A stretch of 64,000 nucleotides of DNA from Colwellia sp. Arc7-D (lineage in GTDB: Bacteria > Pseudomonadota > Gammaproteobacteria > Enterobacterales > Alteromonadaceae): contig NZ_CP028924.1 of the NCBI RefSeq assembly GCF_003061515.1, positions 2,294,001 to 2,358,000 of the forward strand. Direction: 5' to 3'. The translations under genes and the position numbers were made by a program. Under the pieces are notes generated by a model. That model was not told the origin of the DNA and searched no databases. It worked only from the letters and a program-made list of their open reading frames with translations. This document shows, piece after piece, positions 1-9,465 of the stretch. Numbering within the stretch: the stretch's first letter is position 1; the number at the start of each line of letters is the position of its first letter.

Positions 1-144
1 TAGAGGACGCAAAAATGACAATTCACTGAGCAAATGTGGCAACATTATGGCAATTACAACATTTAGCAGCATCAGTGCTGTTTATTCGATATTATTTACC
101 CCAGATAATTAAAAGTAGTTAGCCAAAACACATAAAGGATAAAC

Positions 145-858
145 ATGTCGAAACGGATCGCTATTGTCGAAGACGATGCTGCCATTAGAGAAAACTACGC
201 TGATGTATTGCGCATGCAAGGCTATCAGGTACAAACCTATGCCAATAAAAATAGCGCAATAGAAGCATTTAACTTACGTTTGCCCAATTTAGCTATTTTA
301 GATATAGGTCTTGAGCACGAATACGACGCAGGTTTTGAGTTGTGCCAATGGTTAAGATCAAAGTCGACTACTTTACCTATCATATTTTTAACTGCTCGCG
401 ATAGCGACGTAGACACTGTTTCAGGTTTACGTATTGGTGCTGACGACTACCTAACAAAAGATATAAGCTTACCGCACTTATCAGCACGGATAGCCGCACT
501 ATTTCGACGCCAAGACGCCTTAGGTAAGCCACAACAGGTAGATCACATGCTAACTATTGGACCACTAACAATAGATAGTCAACGAATGACCATTCAATGG
601 AAAGATCAGCACGTAGAATTAACCATTACTGAATTTTGGATGTTGTTTGCCCTAGCAAAACATCCAGGACATGTAAAAAACCGTAGTCAGTTAATGCAAG
701 ATTCAAAAATATATGTTGATGACTCCACCATTACTTCACATATCAAACGAATTCGTAAAAAGTTTAACCAACTTGATGGTGACTTTAATTGTATTGAAAC
801 AGTCTATGGCATGGGCTATCGCTGGAATCAAACAACGATAGCATCAACAGGTAGCTAA
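145..858 (+). CDS. pdsR: Dedicated-sortase-system response regulator (OmpR/PhoB type)
   Basis: A 237-residue two-domain response regulator. The N-terminal receiver domain (about residues 3-120) has the acidic pair D10/D11, phospho-acceptor D53 in the LAILD strand and the conserved lysine in YLTKD. The C-terminal part (about 135-228) is an OmpR/PhoB winged helix ending in the typical VYGMGYRW hairpin. An AAGGA ribosome site sits just ahead of the ATG. The next gene, 6 bases on, encodes a kinase closely resembling the proteobacterial dedicated sortase system kinase, so I assign this as its partner regulator; the specific family name comes from that pairing and from the unusual receiver insertion after D53 (GLEHEYDAG). 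Family knowledge puts the sortase and its single surface-protein substrate next door, which here would be upstream of the window. Regulated promoters are unknown. Confidence 0.88.
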   Translation: MSKRIAIVEDDAAIRENYADVLRMQGYQVQTYANKNSAIEAFNLRLPNLAILDIGLEHEYDAGFELCQWLRSKSTTLPIIFLTARDSDVDTVSGLRIGADDYLTKDISLPHLSARIAALFRRQDALGKPQQVDHMLTIGPLTIDSQRMTIQWKDQHVELTITEFWMLFALAKHPGHVKNRSQLMQDSKIYVDDSTITSHIKRIRKKFNQLDGDFNCIETVYGMGYRWNQTTIASTGS

Positions 859-864
859 ATAGAT

Positions 865-3093
865 ATGGCAATGAAGTGGCGTTTTGGCTTAAGAAGTAAG
901 CTGCTATTATTATCTGGTTTTTTATTCACCATTCCTTGGTTTGGCTACCAATATGTCTGGGAAATGGAAAAATACTTACGCTACGGCCAAGAGCAAACCA
1001 TCATAGGTACCGCAAGAGCACTCGCAACTGCGATGCATGAACGCGCCAATTTATTTAATAATCAAGCGAGTTTTTTACCCAGTGTAGAAAAAGGTAAAGA
1101 CCTCTACAGTTATGGCTTGTCAGCGCCGATTCAGCTTGATGGCTTAAATCAAGATTGGCCCGACTTTGCTAATAAAGCGCACTTTTATCAGCAAAACAAT
1201 CAGCTTTATAGTCAATTAACCCCAGAGCAATTATCAATAAACTTTACTGCTGCAGTTGGTACTTACGGTAAATATTTATATTTATACTTTGTAGTAATCG
1301 ACGACAAGGTTATTTATCGCGACAGCAATGCGCGCAGTATTGTAAATAATGATCATTTAGAGCTTGCCTTTATCAATCCCCAAAATGTGTTTAGTCGTTT
1401 TATTATCAGCAATAAAACCACCGGCTGGATTGACGCTTATCGCATTACAGATATCACAGATGACATACCCGTTCCAGCGAGACAAATTCAAGGTCATTGG
1501 CGCGATACACCACAAGGTTATAATGTTGAAGTACGCGTGCCATTAACTGAGTTTAACGACAACATTGCCTTTGCTGTGCACGATGTTGATAGCCCATTAG
1601 GTGTAATCGAAGCATCTCTTGGCTCAGCAGACCCAAGTTCGGCAGAAACTTTAGGTACTATTTTAGTGCCCTCACCTGAAATTGAGCGCATTGTTAAGGG
1701 TATGAGTTACACCAATTCAAGCATTTGGGTTGTTGATCAACATCACCGTGTATTAGCCACTACGGGGAATATTAAAAAAGCCAATGGCGTGTGGAATAAA
1801 CGCGTAAACCTTGATAACCAACGTGAAGATAATGCGGATACTAGTTTTATCTATTCTGTTTGGTTAACCTTTGAAAACAATATACTCAAGCCGCTTTACG
1901 AAATAATACTCACCCAACCACCGCGTAACTTTATTGACCAACTCTATGATTCAGAAAATCTCACCGGTAAACATATTGAAAGTGCTTTAGCGGGTGAGCC
2001 TATGTCGCAATGGCGTTTGAGCACTGACCAACAAGCGGTGGTGCTATCAGCTGCCTATCCTATTTTTATTGACGAACATGTAAAAGGTGCTGTGATTGTT
2101 GAAGAAACAACTAATGGTATTCGCACCTTGAGAAATCAAGCGTTAGAAAAACTGTTCAGCTCTATTTTAGCTATTATGCTATTGGGCGCTTTGGCATTTT
2201 TCTTGTTTGCATCACGTATTTCAAACCGCATTAGAACCTTAAGCAATCAAGCTGAAATGGCAATTGACGAACATGGTCGTATTAGCGGTAATGTTGATAC
2301 CTCAACTACTAACGATGAAATTGGCGATTTATCACGGAGTTTTTCAACCGCGGTTAATCGACTTGGACAATATAATCATTATTTAGAAAATATGTCGTCG
2401 CGTTTATCGCATGAACTGCGTACACCTATTGCCGTGGTTCGAACATCGTTAGAAACTTTAGCTATTCAACAACAAACCTTAAGTTCACAAAATCTAAATA
2501 ATGAAAACGGACAAACCACTGAGAATGAAAACCCGTATTTAGTGCGCGCACAACACGGTATTGAACGATTAAGCTTAATTTTAACCAATATGAATGAAGC
2601 AACGCGCATTGAACAAATGCTACAAAATACCGATAAAACCTTATTCGACTTAGCCCCTGTTTTTAATGGCTGTATGCAAGGATATCGTTTGATCTATCCA
2701 AACATTAACTTTGCATTTAACGATATTTCATCGGCAAAGTTAAAAGTATTAGGTTCACCTGAGCACATAGCGCAGCTATTAGATAAAGTTATCGCTAATG
2801 CCGTCGAGTTTTCTAATGATGCAAATGTTGAGGTCAGCATTAAAGAGTCAAATCAACAAGTAATATTAACCATTAGTAATAATGGTGAGTTATTGCCTGA
2901 GCAAATGAGTGAACAACTATTTGACTCTATGGTATCCATTAGAACAAAACACAATAATGAACAGCCTCATTTAGGCTTAGGTTTATACATAGCTCGGTTA
3001 ATTTGCCAGTTTCATAATGGCGCAATTAAGGCAGTTAATAAGCAAAATGCACAAGGGGTAGATGTTTTAGTAAAATTGCCTTTGGTTAAATAA
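865..3093 (+). CDS. pdsS: Dedicated-sortase-system sensor histidine kinase
   Basis: A 742-residue membrane histidine kinase. It has a short cytoplasmic start (RFGLRSKLLLL), a first membrane helix around residues 12-28, a very large periplasmic sensor region (about 30-430), a second helix (about 433-452), a HAMP-like linker, the dimerisation/phosphoacceptor motif SHELRTP with His516, and a C-terminal ATPase domain with the N box (KVIANAVEFS) and G box (LGLGLYIARL). The N-terminal wording and overall length match the kinase of the proteobacterial dedicated sortase system. It is co-transcribed with the regulator 6 bases upstream. No good ribosome site precedes either in-frame ATG (865 or 871), consistent with translational coupling. 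The kinase probably senses a state of the outer surface or periplasm; the ligand cannot be told from sequence. Confidence 0.88.
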   Translation: MAMKWRFGLRSKLLLLSGFLFTIPWFGYQYVWEMEKYLRYGQEQTIIGTARALATAMHERANLFNNQASFLPSVEKGKDLYSYGLSAPIQLDGLNQDWPDFANKAHFYQQNNQLYSQLTPEQLSINFTAAVGTYGKYLYLYFVVIDDKVIYRDSNARSIVNNDHLELAFINPQNVFSRFIISNKTTGWIDAYRITDITDDIPVPARQIQGHWRDTPQGYNVEVRVPLTEFNDNIAFAVHDVDSPLGVIEASLGSADPSSAETLGTILVPSPEIERIVKGMSYTNSSIWVVDQHHRVLATTGNIKKANGVWNKRVNLDNQREDNADTSFIYSVWLTFENNILKPLYEIILTQPPRNFIDQLYDSENLTGKHIESALAGEPMSQWRLSTDQQAVVLSAAYPIFIDEHVKGAVIVEETTNGIRTLRNQALEKLFSSILAIMLLGALAFFLFASRISNRIRTLSNQAEMAIDEHGRISGNVDTSTTNDEIGDLSRSFSTAVNRLGQYNHYLENMSSRLSHELRTPIAVVRTSLETLAIQQQTLSSQNLNNENGQTTENENPYLVRAQHGIERLSLILTNMNEATRIEQMLQNTDKTLFDLAPVFNGCMQGYRLIYPNINFAFNDISSAKLKVLGSPEHIAQLLDKVIANAVEFSNDANVEVSIKESNQQVILTISNNGELLPEQMSEQLFDSMVSIRTKHNNEQPHLGLGLYIARLICQFHNGAIKAVNKQNAQGVDVLVKLPLVK

Positions 3094-3321
3094 AGTTTAA
3101 ATTTAGAGTCTGTTTATCGTCGGTAAAGACTTAATCGAGGTTAATGTAATTTATAACCTGTTTACTTTAAGCAACAAGAATTAACATCTACCAAGTTGTA
3201 TTCTAACTTCTATAATAAAGTAAATTGATCACTCGACAGACTATCGAATTAGGATAATAGTCATGCCGATAATTTGAATGTTATAAAAAGTATTTTTCGA
3301 TATTAAAAGGATGAATTATCA

Positions 3322-4557
3322 ATGAATAAGCAACTATCGGTCACCATCGTTATAGCTTTGTTACTTAATACTGTAAGCACAGTGGCGAACACAACACAGC
3401 TGACAGCTAAGGAGTTGGCGAAAAAAGCCATCATTGTTGATACACACATTGATGCCCCTAGCAAGTTACTTGCTGAGTGGCGTGACCTTGGCTCCATTAC
3501 ACCTAATCGTGAATTTGATTACTCAAGCGCTTATTCTGGCGGCCTTAATGTTGCTTTTATGTCAATTTACACTTCAGCTAGTGATGATCAACAAGGGAAA
3601 GCAAAACAAAATGCTCATATCCAGATTGATAGTATTGAAGCGTTAATTGCACGTCATCCTGATAAATTTGGACTTTTAACTTCACCCAAGGACATCGAAA
3701 CTTTAACAGCAGGTAACCGTGTATTGCTAGCACTTGGTATGGAGAATGGCGCTCCAATTGAGGATGATATCAATCAAGTTGGTAAATTTTTTAAACGCGG
3801 GATCCGTTATATTACATTAGCACACAGCGCTAGTAATCGCATTAGCGACTCCTCCTATGATCCGCAACGCCAATGGAGCGGATTAAGCCCTTTTGGTAAG
3901 AATGTTGTGAGTGAAATGAACCGTATAGGCATGATAGTAGATGTGTCGCATTTATCCGATAAAGCGGTGAAAGACGTTCTGTTATTGAGCAAAGTACCAG
4001 TAATTGCGAGTCACTCTGCTTTTAGACATTTCACTCCCGGATTTGAACGCAATATTAGTGATGAACTTGCACTGGCAATAGCGGCTAAAGGTGGGGTGAT
4101 ACAAATATCCTTTGGTATACCTTTTATAAATCGAAAGTCGGCAGATGATCTTCAAACTTTTTTTAAAGAGAAAGCTGCGATAACAAAACGAAACCAAGTT
4201 GCGAGTGTTTCAGGTACTGAATTAATAGATGAAAAATTGTTTGATAAAAAATGGTGGGATAAACACCCTATTCCAGTGACGCCTATAGACGCTGTGCTTA
4301 ACCAATTTGACTATGCTATAAAACTTGTAGGCATTGATCATGTGGGTATTGGCTCTGACTTTGATGGCGTACAAGGAGCATTACCAGAAGGGCTAAAATC
4401 TGTTGCCGATTACCCTAATTTAGTTGCAGGACTACAAAGCCGTGGTTATAACGATGAGCAAATAACTAAGCTTCTAGGAGGAAATTTTATACGAGTTTGG
4501 ACAGAGATTGAATCTGGAGCTGAAAAAGCTAGCTTTGCAAGTTCATCGGTCATGTAA
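3322..4557 (+). CDS. Secreted membrane-type dipeptidase (peptidase M19)
   Basis: A 411-residue renal-dipeptidase-family zinc peptidase. An N-terminal signal peptide (about residues 1-23, ending VANT) points to the periplasm. The catalytic TIM-barrel motifs are present: the HxD pair in VDTHIDAP, the bridging region around GMENGAP, the metal histidines in DVSHLSD and IASHSAFRH, and the aspartate in GIGSDFDG. The protein ends with the usual helix LLGGNFIRVW. The family cleaves dipeptides, often with D-residues tolerated at the C-terminal side. It stands alone between the sortase kinase and a diguanylate cyclase, with a 228-base upstream spacer that can hold its own promoter. Substrate in vivo unknown. 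Confidence 0.93.
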   Translation: MNKQLSVTIVIALLLNTVSTVANTTQLTAKELAKKAIIVDTHIDAPSKLLAEWRDLGSITPNREFDYSSAYSGGLNVAFMSIYTSASDDQQGKAKQNAHIQIDSIEALIARHPDKFGLLTSPKDIETLTAGNRVLLALGMENGAPIEDDINQVGKFFKRGIRYITLAHSASNRISDSSYDPQRQWSGLSPFGKNVVSEMNRIGMIVDVSHLSDKAVKDVLLLSKVPVIASHSAFRHFTPGFERNISDELALAIAAKGGVIQISFGIPFINRKSADDLQTFFKEKAAITKRNQVASVSGTELIDEKLFDKKWWDKHPIPVTPIDAVLNQFDYAIKLVGIDHVGIGSDFDGVQGALPEGLKSVADYPNLVAGLQSRGYNDEQITKLLGGNFIRVWTEIESGAEKASFASSSVM

Positions 4558-4592
4558 CCTTTGTAAACCTATCACAAAAATTAAATTAAACC

Positions 4593-6314
4593 GTGAATAA
4601 ATCGACAAGCATTTATCAATCACTTTATAAAATATGGCTAGTGCTACTTGTCATATTTTCTAGCGTTGTGGGCGCTAAATCACTCCCTTCTAATGCTGAA
4701 TTTAAACTCGTCAATTCAGAGCTGTTTATCTTTAAAGACTATGAACATTCATTAGAAATTGACCAAGTGTTAGCCCAATTTAATTTAGGTACGTTTATTA
4801 AAAATGATGAAAATCAGGTTAGCTTTGGCTTCTCTAAAAGTACAGTTTGGGCCGTATTACCCGTCACAAACACTACAGAAAATGCTGAATCATTAATACT
4901 CAAAATTGATAACGCATGGTTAGATGAATTAGACGTTTACTTTTATCAACAGAATGTTTTAAGTAAAAACGTAAAACTTGGTGATACATCATCATTTCTT
5001 TCCCGAGAACGTCAAAAGCGTATGCCGTCAGTCTCTTTTACATTTAAGCCTGGCATTACCTATATTGTCTTACGTATAAAATCTGATGATCCTATGACAT
5101 TCCCTGTCTATCTTGGCGATGAACAAAGTGTTGATAAATTTGACCAACAGAATGCTTATTTTTATGGCGCTTTGTATGGCGCTTTAATCATACTATTAAT
5201 ATATAACTTAGCGCTGTATGCATACTCTAAAGAGTTAAGATACTGTCTTTATTCGTTCTATTTATTCTCATTTACAGCATTCAACTTTACTTATACGGGA
5301 CATGGTTTCTGGTTACTTTGGCCTAGTGAGGTATTGATGCAACAATGGCTTATGCCTTTACTGATGTTTGTTTATTTGTTTTCAGGGGTTGTGTTTACCA
5401 TTGAATATTTACAGGCAGAAAAATACTTACCTCGGTTGTATTCATATCGACGATTAATTTACGGAGGGTTAGCCACTATAGGTTTTATTATTGTTGTCGT
5501 TGGTAGCCGTTCATTTGCTGTGATGGCACAACTCATGATCCTAACAACCATGTCTGTCTGGATGTTAGTGATTGGTTATTACTCATTTAAAAATGGAAAT
5601 AATTTAGCCAAGTTTTTTGTACCTGCGGTCTTAATAGGCACATGTGGAGCGACCATATCTAGCATGACAACGTGGGGATTGTTTCCCTATACACAATGGG
5701 CATTTAGAGGTATTGAATTAGGTATGCTTTTGGAAATGTCATTATTGTCAATGTCGTTTGGATTCAATTTTAAAATGGCATATGACGCCCGGTTATCTGC
5801 AGAGAAGTATGCCAGAATTGACCCGCTAACCAGTTTATTTAATCGCCGTGCCCTGACTGAGCTTGTATATCCTATCTGGAATCTGGGTGAACGACAAAAA
5901 ACTTCGATGTCTATAATGTTATTAGATTTGGATTGGTTCAAACGTATTAATGATGAATTTGGCCATATAATGGGTGATGATGTGCTAAAGCATGTCGCTC
6001 AAACACTTAAACGTCGCTTACGACTTTCTGACATTATTCTTCGTTGGGGAGGTGAAGAGTTTCTCGTATTTCTACCTGATACTGACATTATGCAAGCAAA
6101 GTTTTTGGCAGAAGAATTAAGACGCTATTTTGATGACTGTATGGTAAGCAATATTGCCAGAGTCACAATAAGCGTTGGTGTGGCGAGTGGTTTTCCTAAT
6201 GACATTAGTTTCGATGAATTGATGAAATTGGCTGATGAATCGTTATATCAAGCTAAGAAAAATGGTCGTAATCAGGTGGTTGCACTAGACAAATTATCAA
6301 CTGACGAAATATGA
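4593..6314 (+). CDS. 7TMR-DISM diguanylate cyclase
   Basis: A 573-residue membrane enzyme that should make c-di-GMP from two GTP. Order of parts: signal peptide (about 1-28), a periplasmic 7TMR-DISM extracellular domain (about 35-170, beta-rich with FGFSKSTVWAVLPV), seven membrane helices (about 190-395), and a cytoplasmic GGDEF domain (about 410-560). The active-site motif is GGEEF at 486-490, so catalysis is expected. I see no RxxD inhibitory site clearly placed ahead of it. The start is a GTG, 35 bases after the dipeptidase stop, and lacks a strong ribosome site; it is chosen because it leads straight into the signal peptide. No EAL domain is present. Confidence 0.92.
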   Translation: MNKSTSIYQSLYKIWLVLLVIFSSVVGAKSLPSNAEFKLVNSELFIFKDYEHSLEIDQVLAQFNLGTFIKNDENQVSFGFSKSTVWAVLPVTNTTENAESLILKIDNAWLDELDVYFYQQNVLSKNVKLGDTSSFLSRERQKRMPSVSFTFKPGITYIVLRIKSDDPMTFPVYLGDEQSVDKFDQQNAYFYGALYGALIILLIYNLALYAYSKELRYCLYSFYLFSFTAFNFTYTGHGFWLLWPSEVLMQQWLMPLLMFVYLFSGVVFTIEYLQAEKYLPRLYSYRRLIYGGLATIGFIIVVVGSRSFAVMAQLMILTTMSVWMLVIGYYSFKNGNNLAKFFVPAVLIGTCGATISSMTTWGLFPYTQWAFRGIELGMLLEMSLLSMSFGFNFKMAYDARLSAEKYARIDPLTSLFNRRALTELVYPIWNLGERQKTSMSIMLLDLDWFKRINDEFGHIMGDDVLKHVAQTLKRRLRLSDIILRWGGEEFLVFLPDTDIMQAKFLAEELRRYFDDCMVSNIARVTISVGVASGFPNDISFDELMKLADESLYQAKKNGRNQVVALDKLSTDEI

Positions 6315-6734
6315 AATAGCTTGTGTTAAATACGAATAATATTTAACCCTCTTTATATTATATAGGTAACTATTTAAGCAAGTAATAACTTCTGTCGATT
6401 TTGAGGCCCATTGCAGAATTAGGTATCACTAGATTTAAAGCTCACTTTGTGCGAATTGCGGAAGTTACGAGTGACTAAATCAATACGGCAGCTCCTAGCC
6501 AGTTGCGGACATTAAGCTTTTACAAATTGATAAGCATATTTAGGGTAATATTGGCCAAAACTTTCTACTCACTTGTGGGGCTGGTTTAAGCTGTGAGTTC
6601 AACTGATGAGTGCAAATTTCATATAGGCCAAATTTAAGCCAACTGATAACAAGTCAGTTACTTGGTAGTGCAAATACATTAGTGGTATTAACTTCATTAA
6701 CGACAGGGAGATTTATTTCTACAGGAGAGTATCT
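6315..6734. other. Non-coding spacer with degenerate three-box element
   Basis: No convincing gene on either strand. It contains three short boxes (6370-6392, 6576-6592, 6706-6716) that recur in the same order, two of them at almost the same spacing, in the spacer at 14.9-15.05 kb. Otherwise it is AT-rich with many stops. Confidence 0.5.
6370..6716 (+). repeat. Three-box dispersed element, copy 1
   Basis: Box 1 (6370-6392, ctatttaagcaagtaataac...), box 2 (6576-6592, tggggctggtttaagct) and box 3 (6706-6716, gggagatttat) match boxes at 14876-14898, 14911-14927 and 15043-15053. The distance from box 2 to box 3 is 113 bases here and 115 there, although the sequence between is not alike. Box 1 to box 2 is 183 bases here against 12 in the other copy. 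May be a decayed mobile element or an unrecognised RNA. Confidence 0.4.
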
Positions 6735-6827
6735 TTAGTTAGTTATTTGCCCCAACGGTAGCTTCGTCATCTTCGAAGCACACGCGGTTAATGCAAAAAT
6801 ACAAACTATGATAATTAACTTCTTCAT
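6735..6827 (-). CDS. Mini-lipoprotein of 30 residues, downstream of PEP-CTERM gene
   Basis: A short reading frame found by reading the reverse strand just beyond the PEP-CTERM gene. It encodes 30 residues: two lysines, a hydrophobic stretch (LIIIVCIFAL) and a lipobox LTAC|AS, so lipidation would occur at the cysteine near residue 16, leaving a mature peptide of about 15 residues. The ATG is only 2 bases past the TAA of the upstream gene, with a GAGAAAA stretch ahead of it, so translation is probably coupled. The arrangement resembles other very small bacterial lipoproteins (entericidin-like or YifL-like in layout), but there is no sequence match I can claim. It is too short for ordinary gene callers. 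Confidence 0.55.
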   Translation of the reverse strand: MKKLIIIVCIFALTACASKMTKLPLGQITN

Positions 6828-6829
6828 AT

Positions 6830-7525
6830 TTATTTTCTCAACTTCTTTTTAGATCTTATGAGTGTTAGGAGGAGCGGGACTAAAAGATATAAGCTTGATG
6901 GTTCAGGTACTTCATTTACTTTTACTAGCATTAAACTGAAACTGGGTGATTTAGAATTAATATTGAAATTAGAAGTGGATGGATCAAAAAACGCATACTT
7001 TACTGATTCATTAACTGCTGCTCCAAACTGACCATATTTGTAATAATCATGAACATTGATATAGCCAATCCTGCTAATATAAGGGTCATAAAAAATTGAA
7101 TTTGCTTGAAGCTGGTCGTCAAACAAATCATTCAAACTAGTATAACCAAATAGCTCTATAAATTTCCTTGTTGGACTATTGTTTCCCTGAAATGAATAAC
7201 GCTTATAAATTTCCAGGTCACTTGGATAAGATGTGAGATTCCAATTTATACTTGAAAAAAGGTCATTGAATAGACCTTCAACCTCGTATGATGTAGCTAG
7301 TCTCCATTCACTCGTTGAATAAATCAATTCATTATTTAGAAAGCTATAAATTGATTCGTTAGTTGTTAAATCTAACCTCAACCAATCTAATGAATCACTT
7401 TTTACAATATTTGATGAATCGTCATAGCTGTAACCATTGTATGTTATAAGGCTAGCATTAACATAAAAGCATGAAGAATATAGAAGTAGTAAGAGTGCGA
7501 GTGATAAAATCCCTTTATTTTTCAT
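6830..7525 (-). CDS. PEP-CTERM sorting-signal protein
   Basis: A 231-residue exported protein. The signal peptide covers about residues 1-24. The body has the wording often seen in PEP-CTERM proteins, with SLDWLRLDLT near 45-54 and WRLATSYEVEGLF near 77-89. The C terminus, from about residue 206, is the tripartite sorting signal VPEPSS, a hydrophobic helix (LYLLVPLLLTLI) and a basic tail (RSKKKLRK). Family knowledge says such tails are processed by an exosortase (EpsH/XrtA type) in the inner membrane, often for proteins linked with extracellular polysaccharide. No exosortase gene lies in this window. A 30-residue lipoprotein follows 2 bases after the stop. The upstream spacer (7526-7984) can hold its promoter. 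Function of the body is unknown. Confidence 0.85.
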   Translation of the reverse strand: MKNKGILSLALLLLLYSSCFYVNASLITYNGYSYDDSSNIVKSDSLDWLRLDLTTNESIYSFLNNELIYSTSEWRLATSYEVEGLFNDLFSSINWNLTSYPSDLEIYKRYSFQGNNSPTRKFIELFGYTSLNDLFDDQLQANSIFYDPYISRIGYINVHDYYKYGQFGAAVNESVKYAFFDPSTSNFNINSKSPSFSLMLVKVNEVPEPSSLYLLVPLLLTLIRSKKKLRK

Positions 7526-7984
7526 GATATTTCGTTTCCGTGAAAAGGTGAATTATATCAATATTATCTGATCGGTTTTTATAAGTAAAACCTACTAAAG
7601 GATTAAGTACCATTTGTTAACGTAGATGGGTAAATACTTCAGGCTGAAGTCGATTAATGATTCGGACTATTTGAATCTAAGTATTAGTTTTAACACTAAA
7701 TACTTCTCCTTTGAATGACTCTCATGGCTTAGTTGTCTGTCAGGGTAAAGGTAGATCTACGTCTTCTGAACACTTCAAACAACTGAGAGATCTATTGATG
7801 TCAATGTCCACTAACGTATCTTTGTTAACATTAAGCTAGTGACCATTAGAGACTAGCTAGCCATAAGCGGAAGTAAAGCAATCATCAATACAGTTCAGGT
7901 CATGCCATATTAGAGACATTAGCCATTACAGCTAATTGAGCATGGTGGAGCCGAAATTTTTTAGTCTCTACTACATATGGGGTA
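7526..7984. other. Non-coding spacer
   Basis: 459 bases between the start of the PEP-CTERM gene and the stop of the SDR gene. A stretch around 7690-7840 stays open for about 45 codons on the + strand, but has no ATG start, ribosome site or recognisable motif. I see no repeat, tRNA or clear terminator. Confidence 0.4.
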
Positions 7985-8830
7985 TTAAGAGGAAACTCTA
8001 AAATACTTATCAACAAATAAATCGACATATAACTCATCACAATCAGGGTCGTATTTATACTGTTCAAACTCAGTATAACCACGCTCACGTAACAAAGTTT
8101 CATCAATGAAACTCTCACCAGAAACAACTTTACTCTCGCTGGTTAAAATTTCATAAGCGGCATCAGCCATAATTTTTGGTGTACGTGAAACCTTTAATAG
8201 TTCACGGCCAACAGCAAATTCTATTGCGGCGGTAGCAATCGTGGTTTGAGGCCATAGAGTATTGGACGCAATACCTTCGGCGCGTAGCTCCTCGGCTAAC
8301 CCAAGCGCCAGTAATGTCATACTATATTTAGTTACAGTGTAAGGAATATATCCGCCCAACCAGTGTTTTCCCATATTAATAGGAGGAGAGAGCGTTAATA
8401 TGTGTGGGTTGTCAGCCTCCTTTAAATAGGGAATGGCCATTTTTGAACAAGCTAATGTACCGCGAGTGTTGATCGAATGAATCAAGTCAAAGCGCTTCAG
8501 TTCGGTGTTTTTTACGTCAGTTAATTGAATGGCGCTGGCATTATTGACTAACACATCAATACCCCCGAAGGTATTAGCAGCCTGCTGCATAGCTTCTTCT
8601 ATCTGCGCCTCGCTACGCACATCGAGTTTAATGGCCAGTGATTTACCTCCTGCATCCTCCACTTCTTTAGCGACAGAGTGAATGGTGCCAGGCAGTTTAA
8701 GGTGAGGTTCATCTGATTTGGATGCTATAACGATATTGGCACCTTCACGGGCACAACGCAGAGCAATTTCACGACCAATACCTCGACTGGAACCTGTAAT
8801 GAAAATAGTTTTATTAGCTAATGTTTTCAT
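7985..8830 (-). CDS. SDR-family oxidoreductase (HSDL2-like)
   Basis: A 281-residue classical short-chain dehydrogenase. It has the Rossmann TGSSRGIG motif at about residues 12-19, the NNAS strand and the active-site YTVTK. The N-terminal half with SKSDEPHLKLPGTIHS and the later WPQTTIATAAIEF wording are typical of the hydroxysteroid-dehydrogenase-like-2 group, usually acting on lipid or acyl substrates; the real substrate is unknown. The start at 8830 is preferred over an in-frame ATG at 8866 because a GAGAG ribosome site precedes it and because MKTLANKTIFITG gives the normal family N terminus. Isolated gene with long spacers on both sides. Confidence 0.88.
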   Translation of the reverse strand: MKTLANKTIFITGSSRGIGREIALRCAREGANIVIASKSDEPHLKLPGTIHSVAKEVEDAGGKSLAIKLDVRSEAQIEEAMQQAANTFGGIDVLVNNASAIQLTDVKNTELKRFDLIHSINTRGTLACSKMAIPYLKEADNPHILTLSPPINMGKHWLGGYIPYTVTKYSMTLLALGLAEELRAEGIASNTLWPQTTIATAAIEFAVGRELLKVSRTPKIMADAAYEILTSESKVVSGESFIDETLLRERGYTEFEQYKYDPDCDELYVDLFVDKYFRVSS

Positions 8831-9465
8831 ATTTCTCTCATCTACTATATTGATAGGATGATTCATTATTAAGCTTTAGTGTAGTCACTTAACAGCTAAT
8901 TGTGGATACTTTTCAGTAATATCCACTCCTTACTTTTGATTAGTTATGGCTCAATAATCATCAATTTCAACAAATTAGAACGGTTTAACTAATGAAAAAC
9001 TATTACTAAGTAATCTCAGTAATATAACACGAATAATTCATTAGAAAATATATGGCAAAAAATTACACATTAATGTCAGCAATGCGCACAGAAAAGTCAT
9101 AAAAACGAAATAGTAAAACTTCCGTTTTCGTATCAAAGAAGACCGTTTTGGTACTGATTTAGGGGGCAAAGGTCTCTTTTGCGGCAAAAGTTAGCGTTTC
9201 TTTGACAAGTCGAACTAACAGCTTAAAGATGTCTCTCAGTTTTAGTTAAACACTGATAATTAGCATTATTAGATAACGTCTGAGCTACTACAAGTTAGGT
9301 TATAATGACTGGCATTTTTATATAATTTTTTGGGTAAACTGATTTATTATCCCTCTAGCGGAAAATCATTTATTTTAAGCACTATTAATAGTCATTTTAA
9401 ATTTTAAAATGACTAATTTAACGACTATACTCAATATTTATTGTGGAGTGAACAACTCTAAGGCG
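8831..9465. other. Non-coding spacer
   Basis: 635 bases with no gene that I can support. It should contain the SDR promoter at its left end. Near 9388-9415 there is an AT-rich inverted repeat (tagtcattttaaa ... ttttaaaatgacta) that may act as a weak terminator for the 651-residue gene, whose stop is at 9466. The rest is rich in stops on both strands. Confidence 0.4.

Noticed and set aside
7690..7840. About 45 open codons on the + strand in the spacer
   Set aside because: No proper start, ribosome site or similarity; length is within chance for this composition.
7900..8127. 75-codon open frame on the - strand overlapping the end of the SDR gene
   Set aside because: It overlaps the conserved 3' part of the SDR gene in another frame and has no recognisable motif.
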